Below, in pieces: positions 1 through 9,272 of a stretch of DNA of 64,000 nt; the stretch's first letter is position 1; each line of letters begins with the position of its first letter. The notes beneath the pieces are model-generated. The model had not been told where the DNA came from. It was given only the letters and a program-made list of their open reading frames with translations, and did no database searches. This DNA comes from an uncultured Agathobacter sp. Its GTDB lineage: Bacteria; Bacillota; Clostridia; Lachnospirales; Lachnospiraceae. The stretch is from contig CAMDYX010000001.1 of assembly GCA_945910395.1 (NCBI GenBank), positions 62,001-126,000 on the forward strand, given 5' to 3'. A program made the translations under genes and the position numbers.

Positions 1-561
1 ATCATTCATTCCACTGTTTATCACAATGTCTGCAAGGTACTTGGTGGGCTCCACATAGACATAGTGCATAGGCTTAACCGTGGTAAGATACTGCCGCATA
101 ATATCCTCCACATCCCGTCCGCGTTCCTTTACATCCCGGACTACCCGACGGAGAATTCTCTCATCCGCATCTGCTTCCACATAGACTTTGATATCGATGA
201 GGCTGCGAAGTCTTTCATCTGCCAAAGCAAGGATACCTTCCACGATGAGTACCCGGCTTGGCTCTATCGTAATTGTCTTATCTGAACGATTATGTACCGT
301 GTAATCATATACCGGACATTCTACGGATTCCCCATTTTTTAGTTTCTGAATGTGCTCAATCAAAAGCTCTGTCTCCAAGGAATCCGGTGAATCATAATTG
401 ACCTTCTTACGTTCCTCCAATGGGATATCGTTCTGGCATTTATAATAATTATCGTAATAAATAACGGAAATCCCATCTTTAAAGCATGCCTTTAATCGAT
501 TGGTAAAGGTGGACTTTCCGGAACCTGTTCCGCCAGCAACTCCAATAATTGTACAATCCAT
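1..561 (-). CDS. udk: Uridine kinase, C-terminus cut by the window edge
   Basis: Read from the minus strand: MDCTIIGVAGGTGSGKSTFTNRLKACF...VIYYDNYYK...; Walker A GGTGSGKST and uridine kinase pattern. Not in the ORF track because it runs off the window. Confidence 0.9.
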   Translation of the reverse strand, partial: MDCTIIGVAGGTGSGKSTFTNRLKACFKDGISVIYYDNYYKCQNDIPLEERKKVNYDSPDSLETELLIEHIQKLKNGESVECPVYDYTVHNRSDKTITIEPSRVLIVEGILALADERLRSLIDIKVYVEADADERILRRVVRDVKERGRDVEDIMRQYLTTVKPMHYVYVEPTKYLADIVINSGMND

Positions 562-615
562 TCTCTCTCTCCATTCTAACTAAAAAACGTGGGCGACAAG
601 GCTCACGACAACAAA

Positions 616-653
616 AACAGGACGTTGGTAAAAACTCCAACGTCCTGTATTTT
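616..653 (-). terminator. Rho-independent terminator after the LCP gene
   Basis: Inverted repeat CAGGACGTTGG-taaaaact-CCAACGTCCTG with a T/A-rich flank. Confidence 0.75.
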
Positions 654-667
654 AACATCATTTTTGT

Positions 668-2221
668 TTATTGTAAATCTTCATCTGTAATAAGTTCACC
701 GGCTTCGATCTTATTAATCAGCTCAACTGCCTTATCTACACTGCTCTGATCCGGTACCATTACATAGGCCCTGGTGTTCGGAACTGAGTAGGTAGTTCTG
801 CTGTCTCCCGTTCCGGTAACCGCATACTGTTTGATATCCCAGCCGCTCATATCAGAAAGCTGCATACGAACAAGTGTGGAAATATCGTCCGAGCTCATAT
901 TGGTAACAAACATTCCCTCCAGACTCTTCATAATATCGCCATATTTTGAAAGAATGGTTGTACCGGATGAGCATTTATCAATGATTGCAGCAACAACCTT
1001 CATGGTATTTCGTCCACGGGCATTATCTCCGTCCGCAAAGGCATAACGTTCACGAATGTATCCTAAGGTTCCCATACCATCCAGTTCATTCTTTCCTTCC
1101 TTGATATGAACATCGTAGTGCAGGGTGGTAAAGCTCTTCTCCGATTCAATGGTAATTCCGCCGATGGCATCCACGAAGGTCATAAAGCCTTCAAAGTTGA
1201 TCTGCATGTAATATTTAATATCTGTACTATACAGATTCTCCAAAGTATCCATGGAGCAATCCACGCCATAAATTCCACAGTGCGTCAGCTTGTCACATTC
1301 TCCACTCTTGCTGATGGAGATTGGCACATAGTAGTCACGCGGCGTATTTACAAGAAGCACCTGATGCTGGCTTGGATTTACAAATGCCACAATGTTTACA
1401 TCGCTTCGGCTGGTGGAAAGCTTCGTGCTTCTGGTATCCGAACCGCTTAAGTAGATTGCAAAGGTATCCTCCGTGATATCGAAATCCTCGTCCACCTCAT
1501 CCTCTACTATCGGAGCTTCAATAACCGTCTCTATACTGTGTTCATAGATAACCCTGGTCTGCTGTGTAAAGGTCTCATACCCCTCCATATCGGAGATAAT
1601 CTCTTCATAGGAATAGTTTAACAGCATGGCATCAACCTGTCCGCCAAGAAGTGCATCAACGGTACTAAATACATCCTCAAACTCTGTTACGGAAATATCA
1701 TGACCTACTTCTTTTTCAATGGTGGCAATAGTCTGCATGGAATTCTCATAATCAAATCCGGATGCCATTCCAAAGCTGTAATCTGCCGTATCCTTAATGG
1801 AAGCAGCCGCATCATCGGCTCTTACATATACTGCAATCGTATCCGTAACAACGGTTTTTTCCACGGTAATATTGTCAATTGTCGTATTTAAGGTTCCAAG
1901 ATAATAGGTAACCATCCAACAAATAATAATCGTAAATATGGAAAGAGAAGTTCCCAACCCTCTCTTTAGATAAAGCGCCTTCTTCGGCTGCCCCTTTCGT
2001 CTTCTTACCAGCACCATTAAGGTAAATGCAAGAAAAAGCATGACCCACAAAACAACAACCAGAAGTAAGACATAGGTCGTCGGGATCATCTTCGATGCCA
2101 GAACCTGAACAAGTGCTACAACGCTTAAAATAATCTGAATTAATAAAATAATATATGCCGCTGTTTTCCAGACAGCCTTTTTCTTCCTGCCCGCCGATGA
2201 TGTTTTTCTTTGTGTACTCAT
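668..2221 (-). CDS. LytR-CpsA-Psr (LCP) family glycopolymer transferase
   Basis: N-terminal transmembrane helices; LCP motifs DVNIVAFVNPSQHQVLLVNTPRDYYV and LGYIRERYAFADGDNARGRNTMKVVAAIIDK. Confidence 0.92.
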   Translation of the reverse strand: MSTQRKTSSAGRKKKAVWKTAAYIILLIQIILSVVALVQVLASKMIPTTYVLLLVVVLWVMLFLAFTLMVLVRRRKGQPKKALYLKRGLGTSLSIFTIIICWMVTYYLGTLNTTIDNITVEKTVVTDTIAVYVRADDAAASIKDTADYSFGMASGFDYENSMQTIATIEKEVGHDISVTEFEDVFSTVDALLGGQVDAMLLNYSYEEIISDMEGYETFTQQTRVIYEHSIETVIEAPIVEDEVDEDFDITEDTFAIYLSGSDTRSTKLSTSRSDVNIVAFVNPSQHQVLLVNTPRDYYVPISISKSGECDKLTHCGIYGVDCSMDTLENLYSTDIKYYMQINFEGFMTFVDAIGGITIESEKSFTTLHYDVHIKEGKNELDGMGTLGYIRERYAFADGDNARGRNTMKVVAAIIDKCSSGTTILSKYGDIMKSLEGMFVTNMSSDDISTLVRMQLSDMSGWDIKQYAVTGTGDSRTTYSVPNTRAYVMVPDQSSVDKAVELINKIEAGELITDEDLQ

Positions 2222-2949
2222 AGCTTACGTTCCTTTCGAATTTCCCGTATTCTATTCTTCAAATGATGATAAATCATCCATCGGTTCTTGATCATAACCC
2301 CCACCGAATTGTGTTCAAAATCCGAAACAGCATTTTCATGCCTACGATATAATAACAACTTTTCCGATAAAAAGCAAGATTTACCAAAAATCCTGTCGCT
2401 GACCATCCCAATCCACTGATCATGCATCGGAATATCCTTTGGAATGGGAACCACAAGGGGAACCAACTCCTTTTTGAATGCCATACAGCACCCCATATAA
2501 CGATTTTTCACCAGATTCGCCGCCACACCGGGTTTTGAACCCCGATAGGCAAAAAACGAATCCATAATTGTATCTCCTAAATCTTCCCCCACCACTTTTG
2601 CGTCATGAATGACCAGATAAATCTCTTTTTTTGAAAAGGCCTCAAGAACCTTCTCTACTTTATCCGGTGCCCACACATCGTCCTGGTCTGCCAGAAAGAT
2701 GTAATCTCCTTCACAGGCCTCTATCGCGTATTCAAAATTAGAAATCACACCCTTATGAGGACCCTCCAGCAGACGGATTCTGTTGTCCTTTTCCTGATAC
2801 TGTGCCAGAATTTCAAGGGTTTCATCCGTCGATCCATCATCGGATATGACAATTTCATCCTCCCCGGACAGATTGTCCAGTATGGAATCCAGCTGTCTGC
2901 GAAGATACTTAGCACCATTATATGTTGCCATTGCCACGGATACTCTCAT
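2218..2949 (-). CDS. Glycosyltransferase family 2
   Basis: Likely start MRVSVAMATYNGAKYLRRQLDSIL within ORF 2218..3084; DEIVISDDGSTD and ADQDDVWAPDK motifs. Confidence 0.9.
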   Translation of the reverse strand: MRVSVAMATYNGAKYLRRQLDSILDNLSGEDEIVISDDGSTDETLEILAQYQEKDNRIRLLEGPHKGVISNFEYAIEACEGDYIFLADQDDVWAPDKVEKVLEAFSKKEIYLVIHDAKVVGEDLGDTIMDSFFAYRGSKPGVAANLVKNRYMGCCMAFKKELVPLVVPIPKDIPMHDQWIGMVSDRIFGKSCFLSEKLLLYRRHENAVSDFEHNSVGVMIKNRWMIYHHLKNRIREIRKERKL

Positions 2950-4489
2950 TATAAAACGGATCCCCTTCTTCAAAATATGCCGTCCAGCGCTCAAGCAGCC
3001 GCATCCGGGCAGACTCATTTTCTCTAAATGCCCGCTTTTGACATGCAACCACCCGGGCATCCAAAAGCACTTGATATCCTGCATCTCTCAAACGAAATGC
3101 AAAATCTAAATCTCTATACGGACCGGGAAGGCTTTCCTCAAAACCGCCCACCTGTTCCAATACACGTTTTTGAATCACACAAAAATCCAGGCTGCAGGCG
3201 CTCACATTCTGTGGCACAACTGCTCTTCGAAAATATCCCTTCCACTTCGAAGAGATACCTTCAAAATTGGAACCGATTCTTCCATCCTTCAAAAAATAAT
3301 ATCCCACAGAACAAATTCTGCCCCGGATTCCCTTTGAAGTGATAAGCTTACCGCCAATCATGCCAACCGGCTCTGTGTGTCCATAGGCATCCAGGATCAG
3401 CCGTTTCGCCCAATCCCCCTTGACCGGCCGCACATCCTTTCCCAGACAGATGACCCAGTCCTCCATCAAAAGCTCTGCAGTCTTTTGTCCACAGCTTCTT
3501 TGAAGCTCGATATACTCCCGTCCTTTCGCCGGCTGTGCCGTTATCTTCACCGAATTTTGATCCGGCAAAGCCTGTTCCATTATCCGGTCTAAATGTGCCT
3601 GTACTGCCCGGATTCCCGCCTCATAGGCATAATCCTTATTTCCGGAAAACCCGGCGGTAGACAAGCCGTGTACTCTCCAATGATACACTATTTTCCCAAC
3701 ATGCGCAATCTGTTGTTTCTTAAGATTTTCTGAACAGCGAAGCACAAAATCATAATCCTGGGCCCCGTCATAGGCACTATTTAAGCCCCCCACAGTATGA
3801 ATAAGTTCCTTCGAAAAAAGAACAAAATGACAGATATAATTATAATGATTTAAGAGTTCCTCGTTATATTCTGTCTTAAAATGGGGCTCATAATACATCG
3901 AACCAGTCTCATCCACCTTATCCTCATCGGAATACAAAAAAAGCGGCCGTACTTTTCGACGGTTGATCTCAGAAACCATCTCATACAGTGCATTTTTTGC
4001 CAGCAGATCGTCATGGTCCAAAAGCGCAATATACTCTCCCGAGGCCATCTCAAACCCGGCATTCGTATTTTCAGAGATTCCGCCATTCTTAAGAAGTGCT
4101 TTGTAAATAATCCTGCTGTCCCTCTTTGCATATTCGGCAGCAATTTTTCCCACCGACGCACCTCCATCACAGGAGCCGTCTGCAAGGCACAGCTCCCAGT
4201 TCCCATAGGACTGCCCCATCACAGATTCCAGCAGTTCTACCAGGAACCTTTCCGGTGTGCGGTAAGTCGGAACTACAATACTGATCTTTGGACAATAGGA
4301 AAAGCTCCTCCAGTCCTTTTTTTGTCTTAAAAGCTCCGCCTCATCTGCCAGAAATTCCTTAAAATGCGCTCTGTAATAACGGTCTGTTTTTTCTGTTTTC
4401 TTTTCCACAAACTTCAAGACCAGGCCAAAAATACCATGCTTTTGTATCAGGCCGGTCAGATAAGAAATTTTCCTTGCGAATCTACTCAT
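2918..4489 (-). CDS. Glycosyltransferase family 2 (two GT-A-like regions)
   Basis: ISIVVPTYRTPERFLVELLESVMGQSYGNWELCLADGSCDGG, ALLDHDDLL; second region with SACSLDFCVIQKRVLEQVGGFEESLPGPYRDLDFAFRLRDAGY. Confidence 0.9.
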   Translation of the reverse strand: MSRFARKISYLTGLIQKHGIFGLVLKFVEKKTEKTDRYYRAHFKEFLADEAELLRQKKDWRSFSYCPKISIVVPTYRTPERFLVELLESVMGQSYGNWELCLADGSCDGGASVGKIAAEYAKRDSRIIYKALLKNGGISENTNAGFEMASGEYIALLDHDDLLAKNALYEMVSEINRRKVRPLFLYSDEDKVDETGSMYYEPHFKTEYNEELLNHYNYICHFVLFSKELIHTVGGLNSAYDGAQDYDFVLRCSENLKKQQIAHVGKIVYHWRVHGLSTAGFSGNKDYAYEAGIRAVQAHLDRIMEQALPDQNSVKITAQPAKGREYIELQRSCGQKTAELLMEDWVICLGKDVRPVKGDWAKRLILDAYGHTEPVGMIGGKLITSKGIRGRICSVGYYFLKDGRIGSNFEGISSKWKGYFRRAVVPQNVSACSLDFCVIQKRVLEQVGGFEESLPGPYRDLDFAFRLRDAGYQVLLDARVVACQKRAFRENESARMRLLERWTAYFEEGDPFYNESIRGNGNI

Positions 4490-4499
4490 ACTTTACCAT

Positions 4500-5744
4500 T
4501 TACCAGATTTTCTTTAACTTTCGCCAGATTATCATCACCTGTACCAGAATTTGCAACAGAATCGTTCCGATCTGGGCATAAATAACGCCCATCATGGAAA
4601 ACTGCCTTACAACCGTAAAGGCAAGAATTGCAGAAGAAAGAATTCCTGCAATACCAATGAGATACTGCTTTTTTATTTCTCTTACAAGCGTACATACATT
4701 AAACAAACAGGAGCACATTGCCACAAGAATCATCATCAGAAAGCTTGGCAACAACAAAAATGTATAGGGCTCAATTTCCGGTCCAAACAGAAGAATTAAA
4801 ACAATTTTTCCAAGAAGGATGGCTCCCAGTATGCAGCCAAAAGCAAAGGCTGCCAAGAGAAGCAGGAACCGCTTCATGATACGGGAAAAAACCGCCCTGT
4901 TCTTTTGCATAAACGCTTCTGTAAGAGGTGTGACAAGGGGTGCAAAAAGCGTCATTGCCACAAGCTGAACTGCCATGCTCGGGGAAGTAACCGAAGAAAA
5001 GTATCCCATCACCTCCGAGCCGAAATAATCCTCCAGCGTAATCTTTGGAAGATTTACCGACAGATTGTTCAAAAAGGCTACCACCGCAAGAGGAATACAG
5101 GTAACCAAAAGATTTTTTACCGCTGCTACGTCAAAGGTAAATGCCTGCTTTAACTCTGCTTCCATTCGTTTGCATTTTGGAATATCAAAGAACCAGATCA
5201 CAGCAAAAGAACAGAGCATGATGATTGATAAACTAAGCAACAGATTGTTCCACAGAATCTGGGCAATCACAAATGGGACGATGGTGCCGATTCCCCGAAG
5301 GGTATAGGAGATTCCCGCAAGATCCAGACGATTATGCCTCTGTTCAATGCCATAGTAGACATCTGCGGTTCCCTCTGCCACCTTATAAAGCATATACACC
5401 AGAATAACCAATGCCTTTTGCAGATTGTATCCCCCCGCAAGAGTCATGCAGATGCAGACAAGATAGGAAAGAATATTGGTTACATGCCTTGAATTCGTAT
5501 AGGTCCGAGTATTATACTCGCCTTTTAAATCCGATACCTGAAATGCCCTTACATTAAACAGGCTTACGATTGCCGGGGCCGCACATACGGTCAGTGCAAT
5601 GGAAAGGACCCCCGCCGCCTCATAACCGGAAATCCATACGATTGCTACCGACAGTGACCACTGGCAGAAGTAATAAATAAGTGCCCCTACTGTATAGAAC
5701 AGCATACTTTTTTGCAGATTCCCTGCTTTGCTTTCGTTTTCCAT
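4500..5744 (-). CDS. Polysaccharide flippase / oligosaccharide repeat-unit translocase (Wzx-like)
   Basis: About 12 hydrophobic helices, MATE/PST-type pattern, located among glycosyltransferases. Confidence 0.8.
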   Translation of the reverse strand: MENESKAGNLQKSMLFYTVGALIYYFCQWSLSVAIVWISGYEAAGVLSIALTVCAAPAIVSLFNVRAFQVSDLKGEYNTRTYTNSRHVTNILSYLVCICMTLAGGYNLQKALVILVYMLYKVAEGTADVYYGIEQRHNRLDLAGISYTLRGIGTIVPFVIAQILWNNLLLSLSIIMLCSFAVIWFFDIPKCKRMEAELKQAFTFDVAAVKNLLVTCIPLAVVAFLNNLSVNLPKITLEDYFGSEVMGYFSSVTSPSMAVQLVAMTLFAPLVTPLTEAFMQKNRAVFSRIMKRFLLLLAAFAFGCILGAILLGKIVLILLFGPEIEPYTFLLLPSFLMMILVAMCSCLFNVCTLVREIKKQYLIGIAGILSSAILAFTVVRQFSMMGVIYAQIGTILLQILVQVMIIWRKLKKIW

Positions 5745-5752
5745 TTGTGCTC

Positions 5753-7501
5753 CTATAAAAGCTGCTTTAAATCAGCAACCAGTTTTTCCTCCAGTATCTT
5801 TGCATTTTCCATGTTATCTGAAGTTACAGAGATATAGAGCTTTAGCTTCGGTTCCGTGCCGGAGGGTCTTACAACAACCGAGCAATTATCTTCTAATAAG
5901 AATTTTAATACATCAGACTTTGGAAGCCCGTCAAGACCCTTTGCATAGTCCAGACAGGTCAAAATTCTCTTGCCCCCAAAGCTCTCTAAGCTGCCACGGA
6001 AGGCTTTCATGATTCCCTGCATTTTTTCTGCCCCAGATGCCCCTTCAAATTCAAAGGAATGAAGGGTATTCAGGCGATATCCATAGGTCTCATAAAGCTC
6101 CTTCAGCTTTTCTACCAGACTGATTCCTCTTGTCTTATAGTAGGCAAACATTTCACAGATTAAGAAGGCTCCGTCCACGGCATCCTTATCCCGCACGTAG
6201 CCGCCGCTTAAATAGCCGTAGCTTTCCTCCATGCCGAAGATATAGGATTCTTCCCTTCCCTGTTTCTCCAGAAGGCCAATCTGCTCTCCGATAAATTTAA
6301 ATCCGGTGAGCACATCAATCACACGGACATGGTAATGCTCTGCCACCTGAGCTGCCATATCTGAGGTTACGATCGTCTTGATGGTAACGGCATCTGACGG
6401 CATGGTGTGATTTTCTATCCTTCTTGCACAGATATAATCCAATAGCAGAATGCCTGTCTCATTTCCAGAAAGAAGCACATATTCTCCCTTTTCCCCACGG
6501 ATTCCATGCTCATCCTTTACCGCAATTCCCACCCGGTCACAGTCCGGATCCGTAGCGAGAAGAAGATCCGCATTATAGCGTTTTGCATACTCCATTCCAA
6601 GAGCCATGGCCTCCTTGATTTCCGGGTTCGGATACGGGCAGGTGGGGAAATTGCCATCCGGTTTTTCCTGCTCCGCTACAACCGTCACATTGGTATAGCC
6701 CGTTTCCTTTAACGTCCGAAGCACAGGCTTTAAGCCGGTTCCGTTCAATGGAGTGTAAACGATTGCCACATTCTTATCGATAACGGCAGGGTCATTTGCC
6801 CCTTCGCCAAGCAGAGACTGCCCCTTTACTTCCTCTACAAATGCGGTATAGACCTCCTCAGAAATGTAGGAAATCTTCCCCTCTTTCATGCCCTGCTCAA
6901 AGCTTCCGAGCTTAACATCGGAAAAAATGTCAAGCTTTTCAATCTCTGCCAGTATTTCTGCAGCGGCCTCTGTTGTAATCTGGCATCCATCCGCTCCGTA
7001 CACCTTGTAGCCATTGTATTTGGAAGGATTGTGGGAGGCAGTAACCATGATACCTGCCGCACAGGAGAGAGCCCGGACTGCATAGGAAAGACAGGGTGTC
7101 GGCATAAGCTCGGAATAGATATAGACCCGGATTCCGTTTGCCGCAAACACAGCGGAAGCAACCTTCGCAAATACATCCGATTTTATTCTGGAATCATAGC
7201 TTACCGCAATACTTCTCTCCTCCGGCTGAAAGCTTTTCGTCACATAATCCGCCAGTCCCTGGGAAGCCTTCGCCACGGTGTAGATATTCATGCGATTGGT
7301 TCCTGCGCCGATGACACCCCGAAGGCCTCCGGTTCCGAATGCAAGGTTGCGATAAAAAGCATCTTCGATTTTTGCATCATCCCCTGCGATTGCAGCAAGC
7401 TCCTTTACCACATCCTCATCCTTGGTTGCAAGCGAAGTCCAACGCTCATATTCTTTCTTAATTTCTACATGATTCATCATTTTTTCCTCGTTTCTTAACA
7501 C
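5753..7501 (-). CDS. Phospho-sugar mutase (phosphoglucomutase/phosphomannomutase, long form)
   Basis: Active-site GIMVTASHNPSKYNGYKVYGADG, metal loop ATDPDCDRVGIAV, C-terminal VVVRPSGTEPKLKLYI. Confidence 0.95.
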   Translation of the reverse strand: MLRNEEKMMNHVEIKKEYERWTSLATKDEDVVKELAAIAGDDAKIEDAFYRNLAFGTGGLRGVIGAGTNRMNIYTVAKASQGLADYVTKSFQPEERSIAVSYDSRIKSDVFAKVASAVFAANGIRVYIYSELMPTPCLSYAVRALSCAAGIMVTASHNPSKYNGYKVYGADGCQITTEAAAEILAEIEKLDIFSDVKLGSFEQGMKEGKISYISEEVYTAFVEEVKGQSLLGEGANDPAVIDKNVAIVYTPLNGTGLKPVLRTLKETGYTNVTVVAEQEKPDGNFPTCPYPNPEIKEAMALGMEYAKRYNADLLLATDPDCDRVGIAVKDEHGIRGEKGEYVLLSGNETGILLLDYICARRIENHTMPSDAVTIKTIVTSDMAAQVAEHYHVRVIDVLTGFKFIGEQIGLLEKQGREESYIFGMEESYGYLSGGYVRDKDAVDGAFLICEMFAYYKTRGISLVEKLKELYETYGYRLNTLHSFEFEGASGAEKMQGIMKAFRGSLESFGGKRILTCLDYAKGLDGLPKSDVLKFLLEDNCSVVVRPSGTEPKLKLYISVTSDNMENAKILEEKLVADLKQLL

Positions 7502-7572
7502 TTCTATTTTTCTGCTTTACTGCATTCTTCTTAAAAATTTTCTTCTTACAGATTACTTTTAGCAATCTCTCT

Positions 7573-7746
7573 TTTCGGAATATGTTCCTGAAAATGAATT
7601 TTGCTATTTGAATCAGAACGTTTCAAAAGCGTCGGCACTTAATGAGCAATTACTTACGAATTTAGTACCGCTACGCTTTTTTCAAACGAAAGTGGGTTCT
7701 GATTCAAATATGCAAATTCATTCAGGAACACGATTCCAAAATGGAA
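7573..7746. repeat. Long imperfect palindromic intergenic repeat, family A, copy A1
   Basis: TTTCGGAATATGTTCCTG...TTTGCTATTTGAATCAGAACGTTTC...GGGTTCTGATTCAAATATGCAAATTCATTCAGGAAC..TTCCAAAATGGAA; near-identical copy at 8049. Confidence 0.9.
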
Positions 7747-7789
7747 GTTGTAAAAAGCGGCTTGTGCTTCATGCTTGATTAGCAAATTG

Positions 7790-8040
7790 TATCATTTCGC
7801 CGCCTGATTTTCTTCCCATACCTAAAATCTTTGAAAAAAACCGCTTTTTAGGCGTTTTTTGGGGTCGATTGTATAATTTCGCCAGATACATTTTAGCCTG
7901 TATCTAAGAAATTGCAAATATCTAGGTATACAGCGAAGTCCACCCTTCAAAATAATACAATTCAAGCGAAAAAGGCGCATTTTGAAGCGGTTTTTCAAGG
8001 ATTTTAGGTATACGATGACTTTTACACCTCAAATCTTTCC
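7790..8040. repeat. Palindromic intergenic repeat, family B, copy B1
   Basis: Outer arms CCATACCTAAAATCTTTGAAAAAAACCGC / GCGGTTTTTCAAGGATTTTAGGTATAC; internal TATCTAAGAAAT..TCTAGGTATACAG; homologous to 18590-18850 and 29350-29495. Confidence 0.8.
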
Positions 8041-8048
8041 AAATATCC

Positions 8049-8226
8049 CATTTCGGAATATGTTCCTAAGAACGAATTTTGCTATTTGAATCAGAACGTT
8101 TAAAAAGCGTCGGCACTTAATGAGCAATTTATTGCGAATTTAGTACCGCTACGCTTTTTACAAACGAAAGTGGGTTCTGATTCAAATATGCAAATTCATT
8201 CAGGAACATAATTCCAAAATGGAATT
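8049..8226. repeat. Palindromic intergenic repeat, family A, copy A2
   Basis: Same as A1 with few substitutions; abuts the manA stop codon. Confidence 0.9.
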
Positions 8227-9272
8227 TAACAATTCACCTGCAAAAGCTGCATTTTTCCATGAATCTTAAGCGCCATGGAATCCGCCGGGATAAAGATACA
8301 GTCTCCCTTAAAGACAGTTATGCTCTCACCGTTTTCCAAAAAGATCATTCCGCATCCCTTGGTGCACAAAAGCACCTGAAAGGAATTACTGTCGGTCTGA
8401 AACGGAAACAGATCATGGTTTCTTTCGGTATTTACCAGCAGACGGTGGACCTCAAAATATTTACATCTGCACAAAAGCTCCGACGCACATCCCTTTTTAT
8501 ACTTCAGCACCCGCATGGGCTGCCTCGGAGAGGAGGAAGCCTTTTTATTTACCACTTCCATAGCCTTATCCACATGAAGCGGGCGAAGCATACCGTTCTT
8601 ATCCACCCGGTTATAGTCATAAAGCCGGTAGGTCAGATTGGAGCTTTCCTGAATCTCCGCAATCAGTGCTCCTGCCCCAATGGCATGGACCGTTCCGGAC
8701 TCAATGTAAAATACATCATCCTTTTGCACGTTTACCTTCTGCAAATATTTTTCCAGAGTGCCTTCTTTTATACTCCTTCGAAGTGCCGCCTCCGTTACAT
8801 CCCGGGAAAAGCCATATACCAGAGATGCCTCGGAGGTAGCATCCAGCACATACCACATCTCGGACTTTCCAAGCTGTCCATTCTCATGAACTGCTGCATA
8901 TTCATCCGACGGGTGAACCTGAACCGACAGGTCCTTTTTCGCATCAATGAATTTAATCAGAATGGGAAGCTCCCCATCGTAAACTGCATCGGGTTTATGG
9001 ATCCCAAGCCCGGCACTGGGATGTGTTCCAAGATATTCCGGATGCTGCTTTAGCACCTCCGGAAGCAGCATACCGTCAAACTCTCCGCCACATACCCTGC
9101 TTGGTCCATCCGGGTGCGTCGAGCACTCCCAGGTCTCTGCCAATGGAGATAAATCAATGTTTTTTGCAAAATCATCATTTAAGCGGCTTCCGCCCCACAG
9201 ATAATCCTTTCCCACCGGTTTTAATAAAAATGGCTTCGTTTTAGTTTTCAAGCTCGAATTTTTGCTTGTCAT
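8226..9272 (-). CDS. manA: Mannose-6-phosphate isomerase, class I
   Basis: KPVGKDYLWGGSRL, LPILIKFIDAKKDLSVQVHPSDEYA, GKSEMWYVL, FYIESGTVHAIGAGALIAEIQESSNLTYRLYDY. Start likely MTSKNSSL inside ORF 8226..9305. Confidence 0.95.
   Translation of the reverse strand: MTSKNSSLKTKTKPFLLKPVGKDYLWGGSRLNDDFAKNIDLSPLAETWECSTHPDGPSRVCGGEFDGMLLPEVLKQHPEYLGTHPSAGLGIHKPDAVYDGELPILIKFIDAKKDLSVQVHPSDEYAAVHENGQLGKSEMWYVLDATSEASLVYGFSRDVTEAALRRSIKEGTLEKYLQKVNVQKDDVFYIESGTVHAIGAGALIAEIQESSNLTYRLYDYNRVDKNGMLRPLHVDKAMEVVNKKASSSPRQPMRVLKYKKGCASELLCRCKYFEVHRLLVNTERNHDLFPFQTDSNSFQVLLCTKGCGMIFLENGESITVFKGDCIFIPADSMALKIHGKMQLLQVNC

Noticed and set aside
2950-3084. Upstream extension of the 2218..3084 glycosyltransferase
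   Set aside because: MRVSVAMATYNG at 2949 is the normal GT2 start; the extension lies in another frame of the preceding GT gene.
7573-8226. CRISPR array or tRNA in the repeat-rich manA/mutase gap
   Set aside because: The repeats are two long palindrome families, not short direct repeats with unique spacers, and no cas genes or tRNA cloverleaf were seen.
8259-9053. 264-aa plus-strand ORF opposite manA
   Set aside because: Fully antisense to a confident manA; composition looks like a mirror ORF with no recognisable domain.
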